From positions 124,001 through 188,000 of the forward strand of contig CANJVX010000001.1 in assembly GCA_947478405.1 (NCBI GenBank): a stretch of DNA of 64,000 nt, in the 5' to 3' direction. The DNA is from Beijerinckiaceae bacterium. Lineage in GTDB: Bacteria; Pseudomonadota; Alphaproteobacteria; Rhizobiales; Beijerinckiaceae. The notes under the pieces were generated by a model. That model searched no databases and had not been told where the DNA came from. It saw only the letters and a program-made list of their open reading frames with translations. The first letter of the stretch is position 1; each line of letters begins with the position of its first letter. Below, piece by piece: positions 55,765 to 63,820 of this stretch. Position numbers and translations under genes: made by a program.

Positions 55765-56739
55765 TTGGGGGGACTTCTGGCGCTATGCGCCGCGGCGACT
55801 TTTGCCTTCAATAACACTTTGGCGCGGCGCGGTGTGCTGACGGGATCTGTCTTTCAGGCTATGGCCATAACCGTTCCCTTGGGCGTCCCTTTGATGCTGG
55901 TTGCGGCCCTCATCTTTGACGCATTGCCCGCCCTGAATGATTTCACGCTAACAAATTATGTGTTCTTCGCCGCTGCCGGAATCGCCCATTTCGTTTTTGG
56001 TCGTTATTGCAACTATCGTGCGGTCAAGGCGATTGGCGCCAATTTGTCGGGGCCACTAACGGAGGTCTCCGTCCTTTTCGCGCTTGTGTTTGCAGTTACG
56101 CTGCTGGGCGAAAAACTTACCATCATGAAAGTGATCGGCATTGCGCTGATCCTTGCAGGCCCTCTGCTGACGGTTGAAAAAAGCATCAAGCTGAAAGCAG
56201 CAGGCCAGAAGGACCTCGGCTTCACGCCCCATTTTGTTGAAGGTTATATTTTCTCGCTGCTTGCTGCTGCTGCTTATGGCACTAGCCCCATCCTTGTTCG
56301 AATGGCGCTCGAACATGCCAATTGGCATGCGAGCATAGCGGGCGGACTTGTCTCTTATGGTGCTGCGGCACTTGTCGTGCTTGTCGCCATTCCGCTTCTG
56401 GGGCAGGTGAAGCATGTTGCTGCTATGCCGGGTGAGGCGATGAAATGGTTTTGCTGGGCTGGTTTCTTTGTAGGTCTATCGCAATTGCTGCGCTATATAG
56501 CGCTGTCATTTGCACCTGTGTCGGTCGTCTCGCCGATACAGCGCCTGTCGCTCGTCTTCCGTCTTGTCTTTAGTTACATGCTGAATAGACGCTATGAGGT
56601 TTTCGATTCCCGCATGATTGTGGGCACATTCGTCTCGCTTCTGGGCGCCGTCTTTCTGTCGATGTCGATCGACAATGTGCGTGACGTGCTCGATCTCCCG
56701 ACCTGGATGGATCCACTCTTTGTCTGGACTTGGCCGTAA
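55765..56739 (+). CDS. EamA/DMT-family transporter
   Basis: A 324-residue membrane protein with two EamA repeats and about ten transmembrane segments; the first repeat ends in FALVFAVTLLGEKLTIMKVIGIALILAGPLL, the second in SLVFRLVFSYMLNRRYEVFDSRMIVGTFVSLLGAVFLS. Such proteins export metabolites or amino acids; substrate unknown. TTG 55765 is the start, with AGGGAGA upstream at 55752-55758. It is separated by 80 bases from the SGNH gene. Confidence 0.85.
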   Translation: MGGLLALCAAATFAFNNTLARRGVLTGSVFQAMAITVPLGVPLMLVAALIFDALPALNDFTLTNYVFFAAAGIAHFVFGRYCNYRAVKAIGANLSGPLTEVSVLFALVFAVTLLGEKLTIMKVIGIALILAGPLLTVEKSIKLKAAGQKDLGFTPHFVEGYIFSLLAAAAYGTSPILVRMALEHANWHASIAGGLVSYGAAALVVLVAIPLLGQVKHVAAMPGEAMKWFCWAGFFVGLSQLLRYIALSFAPVSVVSPIQRLSLVFRLVFSYMLNRRYEVFDSRMIVGTFVSLLGAVFLSMSIDNVRDVLDLPTWMDPLFVWTWP

Positions 56740-56775
56740 TAGGCTTTTGTCGCCTTAGGATCGGCGATGCCTTAT

Positions 56776-56865
56776 TCAGCGGGCCAATAGACTGGTGACA
56801 AGGGCGAACATGGTCAGCCCCGCAGCGAAGGCAAACTGCCAAATATGGTCTCTGATCACGCCCAC
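56776..56865 (-). CDS. Possible 29-residue membrane protein
   Basis: On the minus strand, GTG 56865 is preceded by GGAGG six bases upstream and by an in-frame stop directly before that. The product, MGVIRDHIWQFAFAAGLTMF followed by ALVTSLLAR, is a short charged start, one hydrophobic helix, and a terminal Arg, like other bacterial single-span microproteins. The rest of the 262-base gap (56740-57001) contains nothing else I can name. Not homologous to anything I recognise; based only on ribosome site and shape. Confidence 0.5.
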   Translation of the reverse strand: MGVIRDHIWQFAFAAGLTMFALVTSLLAR

Positions 56866-57001
56866 AACTCACCTCCGCAAGCGCGTTCATGTGCGTGCTT
56901 GATTCCATGAGGCCAAGTCTAGCCAAGCTGGCCTCTGAATGGGCCGACTACCGAGAGAGATTTATTTTCTTCTTGGCCGTCTAAAGAGAAGAAGTTTGCT
57001 G

Positions 57002-58027
57002 TCAGGGAGCCATCGCCCGGGCCGCCTTGTCGACGGCAGCCTTCGGCGTGGCATAGAGCTCTTTCAAAAGCCCGTTTACCTCATCTCCCGTCATGGGTGT
57101 CACCTCGACCTTCATCTTATCGGCCTCTGCAAGGAATTCGGCGTCTTTCATGGTTGCATCAAATGCCTTGCGCAGTGCGGCCGCGCGCTCTGGCGGAATG
57201 CCTGGCGGCGCAAAGAAAGGCCGCGCCATATTTTGTGTGGCAACGATGAGGCGAATGATTTGCAATTGCTCGGGGTCTCTTGCCATCTCTGTGATCAGTG
57301 GGACATTCGGCAGGTCTGGATGTTTCTCGACAGCATTCTGAACGATGATATTGATGGATCCTTCATCGAGCCATTTCGTATAGCGCGTTTTAATCGTGGA
57401 ATAAGACACGCCGCAATAGCCCTCCGTCTCGCCGCGCTCCATGGAAAGTGCCTGTTCGTTCGTACCGGGGTAGCCGGTGACGAGTTTGATCGGTGCGTTG
57501 AAGAGATGCCGGATCATATTGGCGAAAGCATCGGGATCAGCGCCTGTCGCCTGTCCGGAGGCAATGAATTCCTTGCTCATCAGATCGTCCCAGTTTTTCA
57601 CTTTCGCTGATTTCCAGGAAATACACGTGCTGATGTCTTTCGACACGCTGCCGATGGCGGCAAATTTTGTGCTGTCATATTTTTGGGATGTGAACAAAGG
57701 CTCGATCAGTGCGATGCGCGCGAGCGTGGCAATGACGGATCCATCCTTGGGTGCAACGGAATACAGATAGCCGGACGCTACGACGCTGCCTGAGCCGGGC
57801 ATGTTTTGCACGATGGGGGTCGGATTACCGGGGATGTGGCGCGGCATGTGGCGGGACAGAAGGCGGGCGATCAGGTCGTAGCCACCACCTGTCGGCACAC
57901 CCACGACAATGGTCAGCGGCTTGGACTTGTAGAAATCCTCAACCGATTGAGCGAAGGCGCTGGCATTTACCAGAGCTGCCATTGAAAAAGCCGCCGCGCC
58001 CGAAGCGAGTCCTTGCAGCCGAGCCAT
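57002..58027 (-). CDS. Bug-family tripartite tricarboxylate transporter receptor (fourth)
   Basis: A 341-residue periplasmic binding protein with signal peptide (AFSMAALVNASAFAQ) and the pattern FYKSKPLTIVVGVPTGGGYDLIARLLSRHMPRHIPGNPTPIVQNMPGSGSVVASGYLYSVAPKDGSVIATL, then MERGETEGYCGVSYSTIKTRY. Related to the third copy 4 kb away. No TctAB. It is divergent from the Tat alpha/beta hydrolase gene, whose substrate it might supply. Confidence 0.9.
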   Translation of the reverse strand: MARLQGLASGAAAFSMAALVNASAFAQSVEDFYKSKPLTIVVGVPTGGGYDLIARLLSRHMPRHIPGNPTPIVQNMPGSGSVVASGYLYSVAPKDGSVIATLARIALIEPLFTSQKYDSTKFAAIGSVSKDISTCISWKSAKVKNWDDLMSKEFIASGQATGADPDAFANMIRHLFNAPIKLVTGYPGTNEQALSMERGETEGYCGVSYSTIKTRYTKWLDEGSINIIVQNAVEKHPDLPNVPLITEMARDPEQLQIIRLIVATQNMARPFFAPPGIPPERAAALRKAFDATMKDAEFLAEADKMKVEVTPMTGDEVNGLLKELYATPKAAVDKAARAMAP

Positions 58028-58222
58028 TTATCGTCCTCCCCATCGCGATCTAGTGTCGCTGATATGAACCAATTTGATCAGCGCGAGCTGCCCCAAGCAA
58101 GCCCTCAAGGCGCTTCATCTTCGACGAAAGGCGCTTTTGCAGCCTTGTGGCTTGTTGATAGGCTGTCTCTGCCCGGCGCGGCGGTTCATGCCGGAGACAA
58201 AAACATTCTGGGGAGAATCCGC

Positions 58223-59530
58223 ATGCTACGTCGCCAATTTTTGCGTTCAATTCCGCTTGCCGCAGCCGCTGGCCTAACCAGCGCTGCTCATGCTGAGGGC
58301 TTGCCTATTGGCGAGCCGAAAATGAAGCGCTTTGATGATCAGCGCTGGGTGCTCGATAATATCATTCAGGCCAATGGCATTGATTGGGATCAGGGCCATA
58401 CCAGCACGCTCTTGCGTGCTTGTGGCCTTGCTATTCAGGACGACATGGCGACATGGCGTCAGCGCGTAAAAAAATATGCCGATATCGTTCCGGCTATGGA
58501 GGCATTGGCACGCAAGCGCGAGGCCTTGGCGCTTGAACATGAAAAAGCGGAGGAAATGATTCCTGCGCGCGACAATTATTATATCGCGGCCTCCTATTGG
58601 GCGACAGCTATGTGGGGTCTGGAAGAGCACGGCCCGCGGATTCGTCGCAACAATGAAAAGAAGCTTGAGAATTTCAAAAAATATATGGCACTCGCTGACC
58701 ACAAGATTGAATGGATAGAAATCCCCTATCGAGGCAAGACGCTTCCGGCCGTATTTCACTTACCGCCCGGCTATCAGGCAGGACAGAAAGTGCCCGTGGT
58801 GGTGGCTGTTCCGGGAATGGATGGTTTCAAAGAGCGCTCTGTTTCGCTTTATGCCGATGGCTGGATGGCGCGTAATTACGCGGTGCTGGCCATTGAAGGG
58901 CCGGGCTATTGGGAAACTCCTTTACGTGGCATTTTTGTAGATGTGAAGGGCTGGGCTGAAACCGGCAAGGAAATCGCGAAATGGCTAAAAACCAAGCCTG
59001 AAGTCGATATCAACCGTATTGTCGCGACCGGCTCAAGCTTTGGCTCGTTCTTTTCAGCGGCTATGATTTCCGAAGAGCCGACATTCAAAGCCTGCGCTGT
59101 AACAGGCACCTGTTATGATCCAGGTGGCACAGCCATCTTCGATGAAGCATCGCCCACATTTAAAAAGCGCTTCATGTTCATGTCAGGCATCACCGATGAA
59201 GTGGAGTTTGAAAAATTTCGCAAGACAATCGACTGGCATGGATTTGCTGGAAAAATCAAAGTGCCGTTTTTGATTGCGGCAGGCGAGTCTGATGAATTAT
59301 GCCCGCTCGAACATACAGAGGCTTTCACCAAAGCGCTCGGGGGCCCCAAGCAACTCGTCGTCTATCAGGACTCGCGCCATTCCCTGCGTGGGCCGTCTGT
59401 GTCGAACGGGCCAGATCCGCGCATCATGCAGGCGGAATGGCTGACCCGTCGTCTGGCGGGCAAGCCTTTAGAGAGCGAGCGCTGGTTTGTGGAAGCCAGT
59501 GGTCGCGTTCAAAAGACGAAGCTTGCGTGA
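58223..59530 (+). CDS. Tat-exported alpha/beta hydrolase
   Basis: A 435-residue protein. The N-terminus MLRRQFLRSIPLAAAAGLTS has RRQFL and a hydrophobic stretch ending at AHA, a Tat signal. A helical cap domain of ~140 residues precedes the alpha/beta hydrolase core with VAVPGMDGFKE, nucleophile serine in IVATGSSFGSFFSAAM, acid in AAGESDELCPLEHTEAF, and His in YQDSRHSLRG. The layout matches FrsA-like esterases and 2,6-dihydroxypseudooxynicotine hydrolase-type enzymes. Substrate unknown. ATG 58223 follows GGGGAGA; the frame is open upstream to 58013 but the Tat signal fixes the start. Divergent from a Bug receptor. Confidence 0.85.
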   Translation: MLRRQFLRSIPLAAAAGLTSAAHAEGLPIGEPKMKRFDDQRWVLDNIIQANGIDWDQGHTSTLLRACGLAIQDDMATWRQRVKKYADIVPAMEALARKREALALEHEKAEEMIPARDNYYIAASYWATAMWGLEEHGPRIRRNNEKKLENFKKYMALADHKIEWIEIPYRGKTLPAVFHLPPGYQAGQKVPVVVAVPGMDGFKERSVSLYADGWMARNYAVLAIEGPGYWETPLRGIFVDVKGWAETGKEIAKWLKTKPEVDINRIVATGSSFGSFFSAAMISEEPTFKACAVTGTCYDPGGTAIFDEASPTFKKRFMFMSGITDEVEFEKFRKTIDWHGFAGKIKVPFLIAAGESDELCPLEHTEAFTKALGGPKQLVVYQDSRHSLRGPSVSNGPDPRIMQAEWLTRRLAGKPLESERWFVEASGRVQKTKLA

Positions 59531-59543
59531 TTGGAAAATAGCG

Positions 59544-59574
59544 AGGTCGGGCTTCTGCCCGGCCTTGCCTTTTG
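59544..59574 (+). terminator. Terminator after the alpha/beta hydrolase gene
   Basis: AGGTCGGGC (59544-59552) pairs with GCCCGGCCT (59557-59565), one G-U pair, followed by TGCCTTTT. Confidence 0.6.
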
Positions 59575-59647
59575 CAGTCTAAAAAAAGAATCATGTGAGA
59601 CTGCCGTTTTAGGCTATCGCCCCAGCACCTTGCTGGCTTAATCTCAT

Positions 59648-59806
59648 GTTTGGATAGGGTGCCCCGGATGAAGCCGGGGTTAAACGGGAAGTCGGTTTGC
59701 ACCGCACTGCCCCCGCAACTGTAAAGCGGTTGGTTCTGGTCACTGGCGACAAGCTGGGAAGGCCAAATCCAAATACCGCTGAAGTCAGGATACCGGCCAG
59801 ATCCTT
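59648..59806 (+). promoter_or_regulatory. Cobalamin riboswitch
   Basis: The leader has the conserved pieces in order: GGTGCC (59658-59663), a stem of CCCCGG/CCGGGG, AACGGGAAGTCGG (59683-59695), TGCACCGCACTGCCCCCGCAACTGTAA (spanning 59698-59723), and the B12 box AAGTCAGGATACCGGCC (59782-59798). It precedes the btuB-type gene by about 45 bases. CAGATCCTT at its 3' end (59798-59806) is complementary to 59840-59848, which includes the ribosome site, suggesting translational control. Confidence 0.93.
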
Positions 59807-59848
59807 GTTGAAGCCCTGACACCGACGGTGGGTCGGTTGGAGGATCTG

Positions 59849-61738
59849 ATGTTGAAGCGTGCCGTGCGCGCCGCCTGTTTGGCTGGCGCTGCTCTTTATG
59901 TCCTGCCGTCTTACGCGCAGGAAAAATCTCAAGAACTCATCATCACGCCCAATCGCATGCCTGTGTCGATCCAGCAGATCGGCTCCGCCATAACTGTCAT
60001 CACGCAGGAAGAGATTGCTGCGCAGGGCAATAAGTCCCTGCGCGACATTCTTGACGGCCAGCCCGGCGTGACGGTGACAGAAGTCGGAGGGCCGGGCGGA
60101 GCTGTTTCCGTTAATATGCGCGGTACAAATACCAACCATGTCGCTTTTTTGATCGACGGCATGCGCGTCAATGACCCCACGACAGTCAGTGGCGATCTCG
60201 ATCTGTCCATCGTGCCGGTGCAGATCATCGAGCGCATCGAAATCGTGCGGGGTCCGCAATCAGCCCTCTATGGCTCCGATTCCATTGGTGGCGTGATCAA
60301 CATCATCACCAAAAAGGGCAAGCAGGGCCCGCCAGTCTGGATCTTTCGTACCGAGGGCGGTAGCTACGGAACATTTTCAAACAAACTATCCGTTGCGGGC
60401 GCGACGCCCGACACAAACTATAGTCTCTCTCTCAACCAATTTCACACGGACGGTTTCCAGCGCGTCGGCTATCGGGTTGGCCGCTTGGCTTATCTCAATC
60501 CCAATGGCGTTGATCCGATGAGCCGCTATGGCGGCTCAGGCAAAGTTTCAAAGCAGATCAACGATTGGCTGACATTGGAAACAGGGTTCAACATTTCGCG
60601 CGAACGCTTGCAATATGATTCCGGGCCTTACAGCGAAGATATGTTGTCGCCTAATCCGCAGACGGGTCGACTGATGACTGCCTATCAAAAAGTTGTTGCG
60701 GAAAATGGCCCCTTTCGCACAACGGTGACAAGCTTTGAAACCAAGATTTATCGTGATCTCTGGCTCTATACGAAAGATTCCACTTACGGCGACACCAACG
60801 CTCATTATGTCTACAATGGCACGCGCCTTGGCGGGGAAATCCAGGAAGATGTGAAGCTGGGCGCCTATGGCGCGCTCACTGCTGGCATGCGCTACGAGCG
60901 TGAGCGGGCTGCCGGCGACGAAGACAGCGCGACCTATGATAAGCGCCAGAATACCCGCTCTGCCTTTGTGCTACACCAGATAAGCCTGTTCGAAAAACTA
61001 CACCTGTCGACGGGCGGGCGCATTGATGATGTGACTGGGTCGGGAACGTTTGCGACCTACCGCGTGACGGCGGCCTATGATCTGACGCAGACGACGCGGG
61101 TGCGCGCTTCTTATGGAACTGGCGCGAAAGCCCCTTCGCTCTATCAGCTCTACGTACCAAATTATAACAATGCGGATTTGAAATCTGAGAAATCGCAGGG
61201 TTATGACATTGGCTTCGAACAGACGTTCTTTGCCGAAAGCGCACGCATCAATGCCAATTATTTCAACAACCGTATTGAAAATTTGATTGTTGGCGATGCC
61301 AGCACATTTATTCCATACAATGTCGACAAGGCGACGACCTCGGGTGTCGAATTTGGCGGCGAGTATAATTTGGTTCCCGGTTGGGCGAAGCTGAAATCGG
61401 CCTATACGCATTTGCAGACGCGCGATGAAAGCACGGGCTTGCGTTTATTGCGCCGCCCCCGTCATGCGGCGCGACTGTCTGTCGCCGTCACGCCCATCAA
61501 GGATCTCAGCGTCGAGCCGATCCTGCGCTATATAGGTGAGCGCAGTGATACATATCTGGGCTCGCGCGTGACCCTGAAGGCCTACGCGCGGTTTGATGTG
61601 GCGGTCGATTATAAGGTCAGCGACAAACTGTCCTTTTTCGCGCGGGGCGAAAACCTGACCAATGCGCGATATGAGGATATTTATAATTACGGAACGGCCG
61701 GCCGCTCTGCCTATGCCGGCCTTCAGATGACTTGGTAA
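59849..61738 (+). CDS. btuB: TonB-dependent vitamin B12 receptor BtuB-like
   Basis: A 629-residue outer-membrane receptor. A signal peptide (AACLAGAALYVLPSYAQ) is followed by a TonB-box-like ELIITPNR, the plug domain (VSIQQIGSAITVITQEEIAAQGNKSLRDILDGQPGV, then RIEIVRGPQSALYGSDSIGGVINIITK) and a 22-strand beta barrel ending in the terminal aromatic YAGLQMTW. BtuB identity is supported by the cobalamin riboswitch upstream; barrel features match BtuB (LRLLRRPRHAARLSV). The ATG follows GGAGG by five bases. FecBCD-like btuCDF genes are not in view. Confidence 0.93.
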   Translation: MLKRAVRAACLAGAALYVLPSYAQEKSQELIITPNRMPVSIQQIGSAITVITQEEIAAQGNKSLRDILDGQPGVTVTEVGGPGGAVSVNMRGTNTNHVAFLIDGMRVNDPTTVSGDLDLSIVPVQIIERIEIVRGPQSALYGSDSIGGVINIITKKGKQGPPVWIFRTEGGSYGTFSNKLSVAGATPDTNYSLSLNQFHTDGFQRVGYRVGRLAYLNPNGVDPMSRYGGSGKVSKQINDWLTLETGFNISRERLQYDSGPYSEDMLSPNPQTGRLMTAYQKVVAENGPFRTTVTSFETKIYRDLWLYTKDSTYGDTNAHYVYNGTRLGGEIQEDVKLGAYGALTAGMRYERERAAGDEDSATYDKRQNTRSAFVLHQISLFEKLHLSTGGRIDDVTGSGTFATYRVTAAYDLTQTTRVRASYGTGAKAPSLYQLYVPNYNNADLKSEKSQGYDIGFEQTFFAESARINANYFNNRIENLIVGDASTFIPYNVDKATTSGVEFGGEYNLVPGWAKLKSAYTHLQTRDESTGLRLLRRPRHAARLSVAVTPIKDLSVEPILRYIGERSDTYLGSRVTLKAYARFDVAVDYKVSDKLSFFARGENLTNARYEDIYNYGTAGRSAYAGLQMTW

Positions 61739-61871
61739 GGGGATGGGGGCCCTCCGGGGGCTCTTTTCAATCACGTCTGGCATGGACCGGGCTTTCCCTG
61801 TCCGCTAGACTTGTCTTAAATATAGGGCGGACCGGGGGGCTCGGGTTGCCAGGCTTTGAAAGGATTTTGCG

Positions 61872-62384
61872 GTGGAACTCAGGCTGACAACCATCACGGG
61901 CATGATCGTCTTTGCGGCTTTGACCCGCCTGCTGCCGCATCCGCCCAATGCAACGGCGGTGTCGGCTATAGCCTTGTTTGCCGGCGCGCAGCTTTCTGAC
62001 CGCCGTCTGGCTTTTCTCGTGCCGCTAGCCGCGCTGTTCTTGACTGATCTTGTGCTGGGCCTGCATCAGGGCATGGTCTTTGTTTATGCCTGCGTGGCGG
62101 CGATGGTGCTGGTCGGCGCGGCTTTGGGTGAGCGCCCCAACATGCTGAAACTGGCAGGCGCGTCGCTGGCGGGTTCCGTGCTTTTCTTCATCGTGACGAA
62201 TTTCAGTGTATTCCTGTTTGATGGCCTCTATGCGCAGAGCCTGTCCGGTCTTGCCGAATGTTATGTCGCTGCCATTCCCTTCTTCCATAATACCGCGCTC
62301 GGCGACCTTTTCTTCACCGGTGCGCTGTTTGGTGGTTTTGAACTCTTGCGCCGTGCGGTGCCAGCGCTTTCGCCCGCTCATTAA
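61872..62384 (+). CDS. Small membrane protein (DUF6580-like, putative transport)
   Basis: A 170-residue protein with five or so transmembrane segments (TTITGMIVFAALTRLLPHPP, AVSAIALFAGAQL, LVPLAALFLTDLVLGL, YACVAAMVLVGAALGE, AGSVLFFIVTNFSVFL, DLFFTGALFGGFELL). Motifs PHPPNATAVSAIALFAGA and FHNTALGDLFFTGALFG match a family annotated DUF6580, putative transport proteins reminiscent of ECF S components. Start at GTG 61872. It is 133 bases after btuB and probably in the same riboswitch-controlled transcript, so a cobalamin or precursor role is possible. Confidence 0.65.
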   Translation: MELRLTTITGMIVFAALTRLLPHPPNATAVSAIALFAGAQLSDRRLAFLVPLAALFLTDLVLGLHQGMVFVYACVAAMVLVGAALGERPNMLKLAGASLAGSVLFFIVTNFSVFLFDGLYAQSLSGLAECYVAAIPFFHNTALGDLFFTGALFGGFELLRRAVPALSPAH

Positions 62385-62404
62385 TCCTCGATGCAGGTTG
62401 CATC

Positions 62405-62431
62405 AAAAGGCGGCCGTCGGGCCGCCTTTTT
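62405..62431 (+). terminator. Intrinsic terminator after DUF6580-like gene
   Basis: AAAAGGCGGCC (62405-62415) pairs with GGCCGCCTTTTTT (62420-62432 region), with a T run on the plus strand. It ends the btuB transcript. Confidence 0.85.
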
Positions 62432-62476
62432 TCATTGGAGCATCAATGTTGATGAGGCCCAAGGAGAAAGCCAAAC

Positions 62477-63697
62477 ATGCTAGGCAGTAGTGGACTTTCT
62501 CTGGGAGCAGGTGCGCGCAACTCAACCCTGATCACATCTGCCATAGGCCTTGGGCAAATTCTCAATTGGGGGTCGGTCTTTTATCTGATTGCCATCATTG
62601 CCAGGCCCGTCGAGCAGGAAACTGGCTGGTCCTTTACAGCCATTATCGCAGGTCATGCTTTGGGGCTGCTTGTGGCTGGTCTTGTGTCACCACGTGTCGG
62701 GCGTCTCATCGAAAGATTGGGCGGGCGCCGCGTGCTGGCTGGCGCCTCATTGCTCATGGCTTGCGGTCAGGTGGCGCTTTCGCTCTCAAACTCTCTGGCA
62801 GGATGGTATGGCGCTTGGGCTCTGCTTGGCCTGGCCATGGCCTGCGGACTTTATGATGCAGCTTTTTCAACGCTGAGCCAGATCTTCGGGCGCGATGCGC
62901 GCGGTGCGATCACCAATGTCACTTTGTTTGGTGGTTTGGCGAGCACGATTTGCTGGCCGCTGACAGCCTATATGATTGCACAAATTGGTTGGCGCGATGC
63001 CTGTCTTGTGTTTGCGCTGATCCACCTTTGTCTGGCGCTCCCCATGCATCTTTGCCTTGTGCCGCAGACATTGTTGAAACTTCCTCTGCAGCCAGAAGAA
63101 GCAATCGAGGAAGGTGATGAGCCGCAGATGCTTTCACCCGTTTATTTTTTGCTGTCGATCATTCTGATGGTCGCGGCTTCAGTTGGCGCAATCGTCTCGG
63201 TTCATCTCATCGCCCTTTTGCAGGCGCGCGGACTCGATCTGGCTGTTGCTGTTGGCATGGGTGCCTTGTTTGGTCCCGCACAAGTGGGCGCTCGAATTCT
63301 GGAGCGTCTCTTCGGCGGGAAGTTGCATCCGGTCTGGACCTTGGTCATTTCCGTGGTCCTGACATGCCTTGGGCTTGTCCTGCTAGGGCTACATGCGGGC
63401 GTCGCCCTTATTGCTGTGGCGCTGCTTTTGTATGGCGCGGGCAATGGTATCAATTCTATCGCCAAAGGCACTGTACCCCTCGTGCTTTTTGGTCCGCGTT
63501 TTTATGCGCGCATCATGGGGCGCCTGGCTTTGCCATCCTTGATCGCACAAGCGCTGGCGCCAGCGCTTGTGGCGCTTTTGATGGAAGCGCGCGGCAGCGA
63601 AAGCGCCTTGCACGTGCTGGTGTTTCTGACATTGGCCAATTGCGCTGCAGTTCTATGGCTTGCGCATATGACCCGCGCTGAGCGGGCGGTGGACTGA
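62477..63697 (+). CDS. MFS transporter
   Basis: A 406-residue major facilitator protein with twelve predicted transmembrane segments. GHALGLLVAGLVSPRVGRLIERLGGRRVLAGASL includes the loop 2-3 motif, and the second half starts after a charged loop (QPEEAIEEGDEPQM). Substrate unknown; the N-terminal ALGLGQILNWGSVFYLIAIIARP resembles MFS proteins that often stand alone in Rhizobiales. AGGAGA lies ten bases before ATG 62477. Confidence 0.85.
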   Translation: MLGSSGLSLGAGARNSTLITSAIGLGQILNWGSVFYLIAIIARPVEQETGWSFTAIIAGHALGLLVAGLVSPRVGRLIERLGGRRVLAGASLLMACGQVALSLSNSLAGWYGAWALLGLAMACGLYDAAFSTLSQIFGRDARGAITNVTLFGGLASTICWPLTAYMIAQIGWRDACLVFALIHLCLALPMHLCLVPQTLLKLPLQPEEAIEEGDEPQMLSPVYFLLSIILMVAASVGAIVSVHLIALLQARGLDLAVAVGMGALFGPAQVGARILERLFGGKLHPVWTLVISVVLTCLGLVLLGLHAGVALIAVALLLYGAGNGINSIAKGTVPLVLFGPRFYARIMGRLALPSLIAQALAPALVALLMEARGSESALHVLVFLTLANCAAVLWLAHMTRAERAVD

Positions 63698-63820
63698 GCT
63701 GGACGCCATCGGCTTTTGGGGGTTAGTCTTTCGAGCTTCCGCTGTTTTGGCTTTTGCCGATTTCGCGGGAGGCAACAAACAGCCGCGTAAGTCGGCGCTC
63801 AAAATCGGGGAGGTGCCAGC

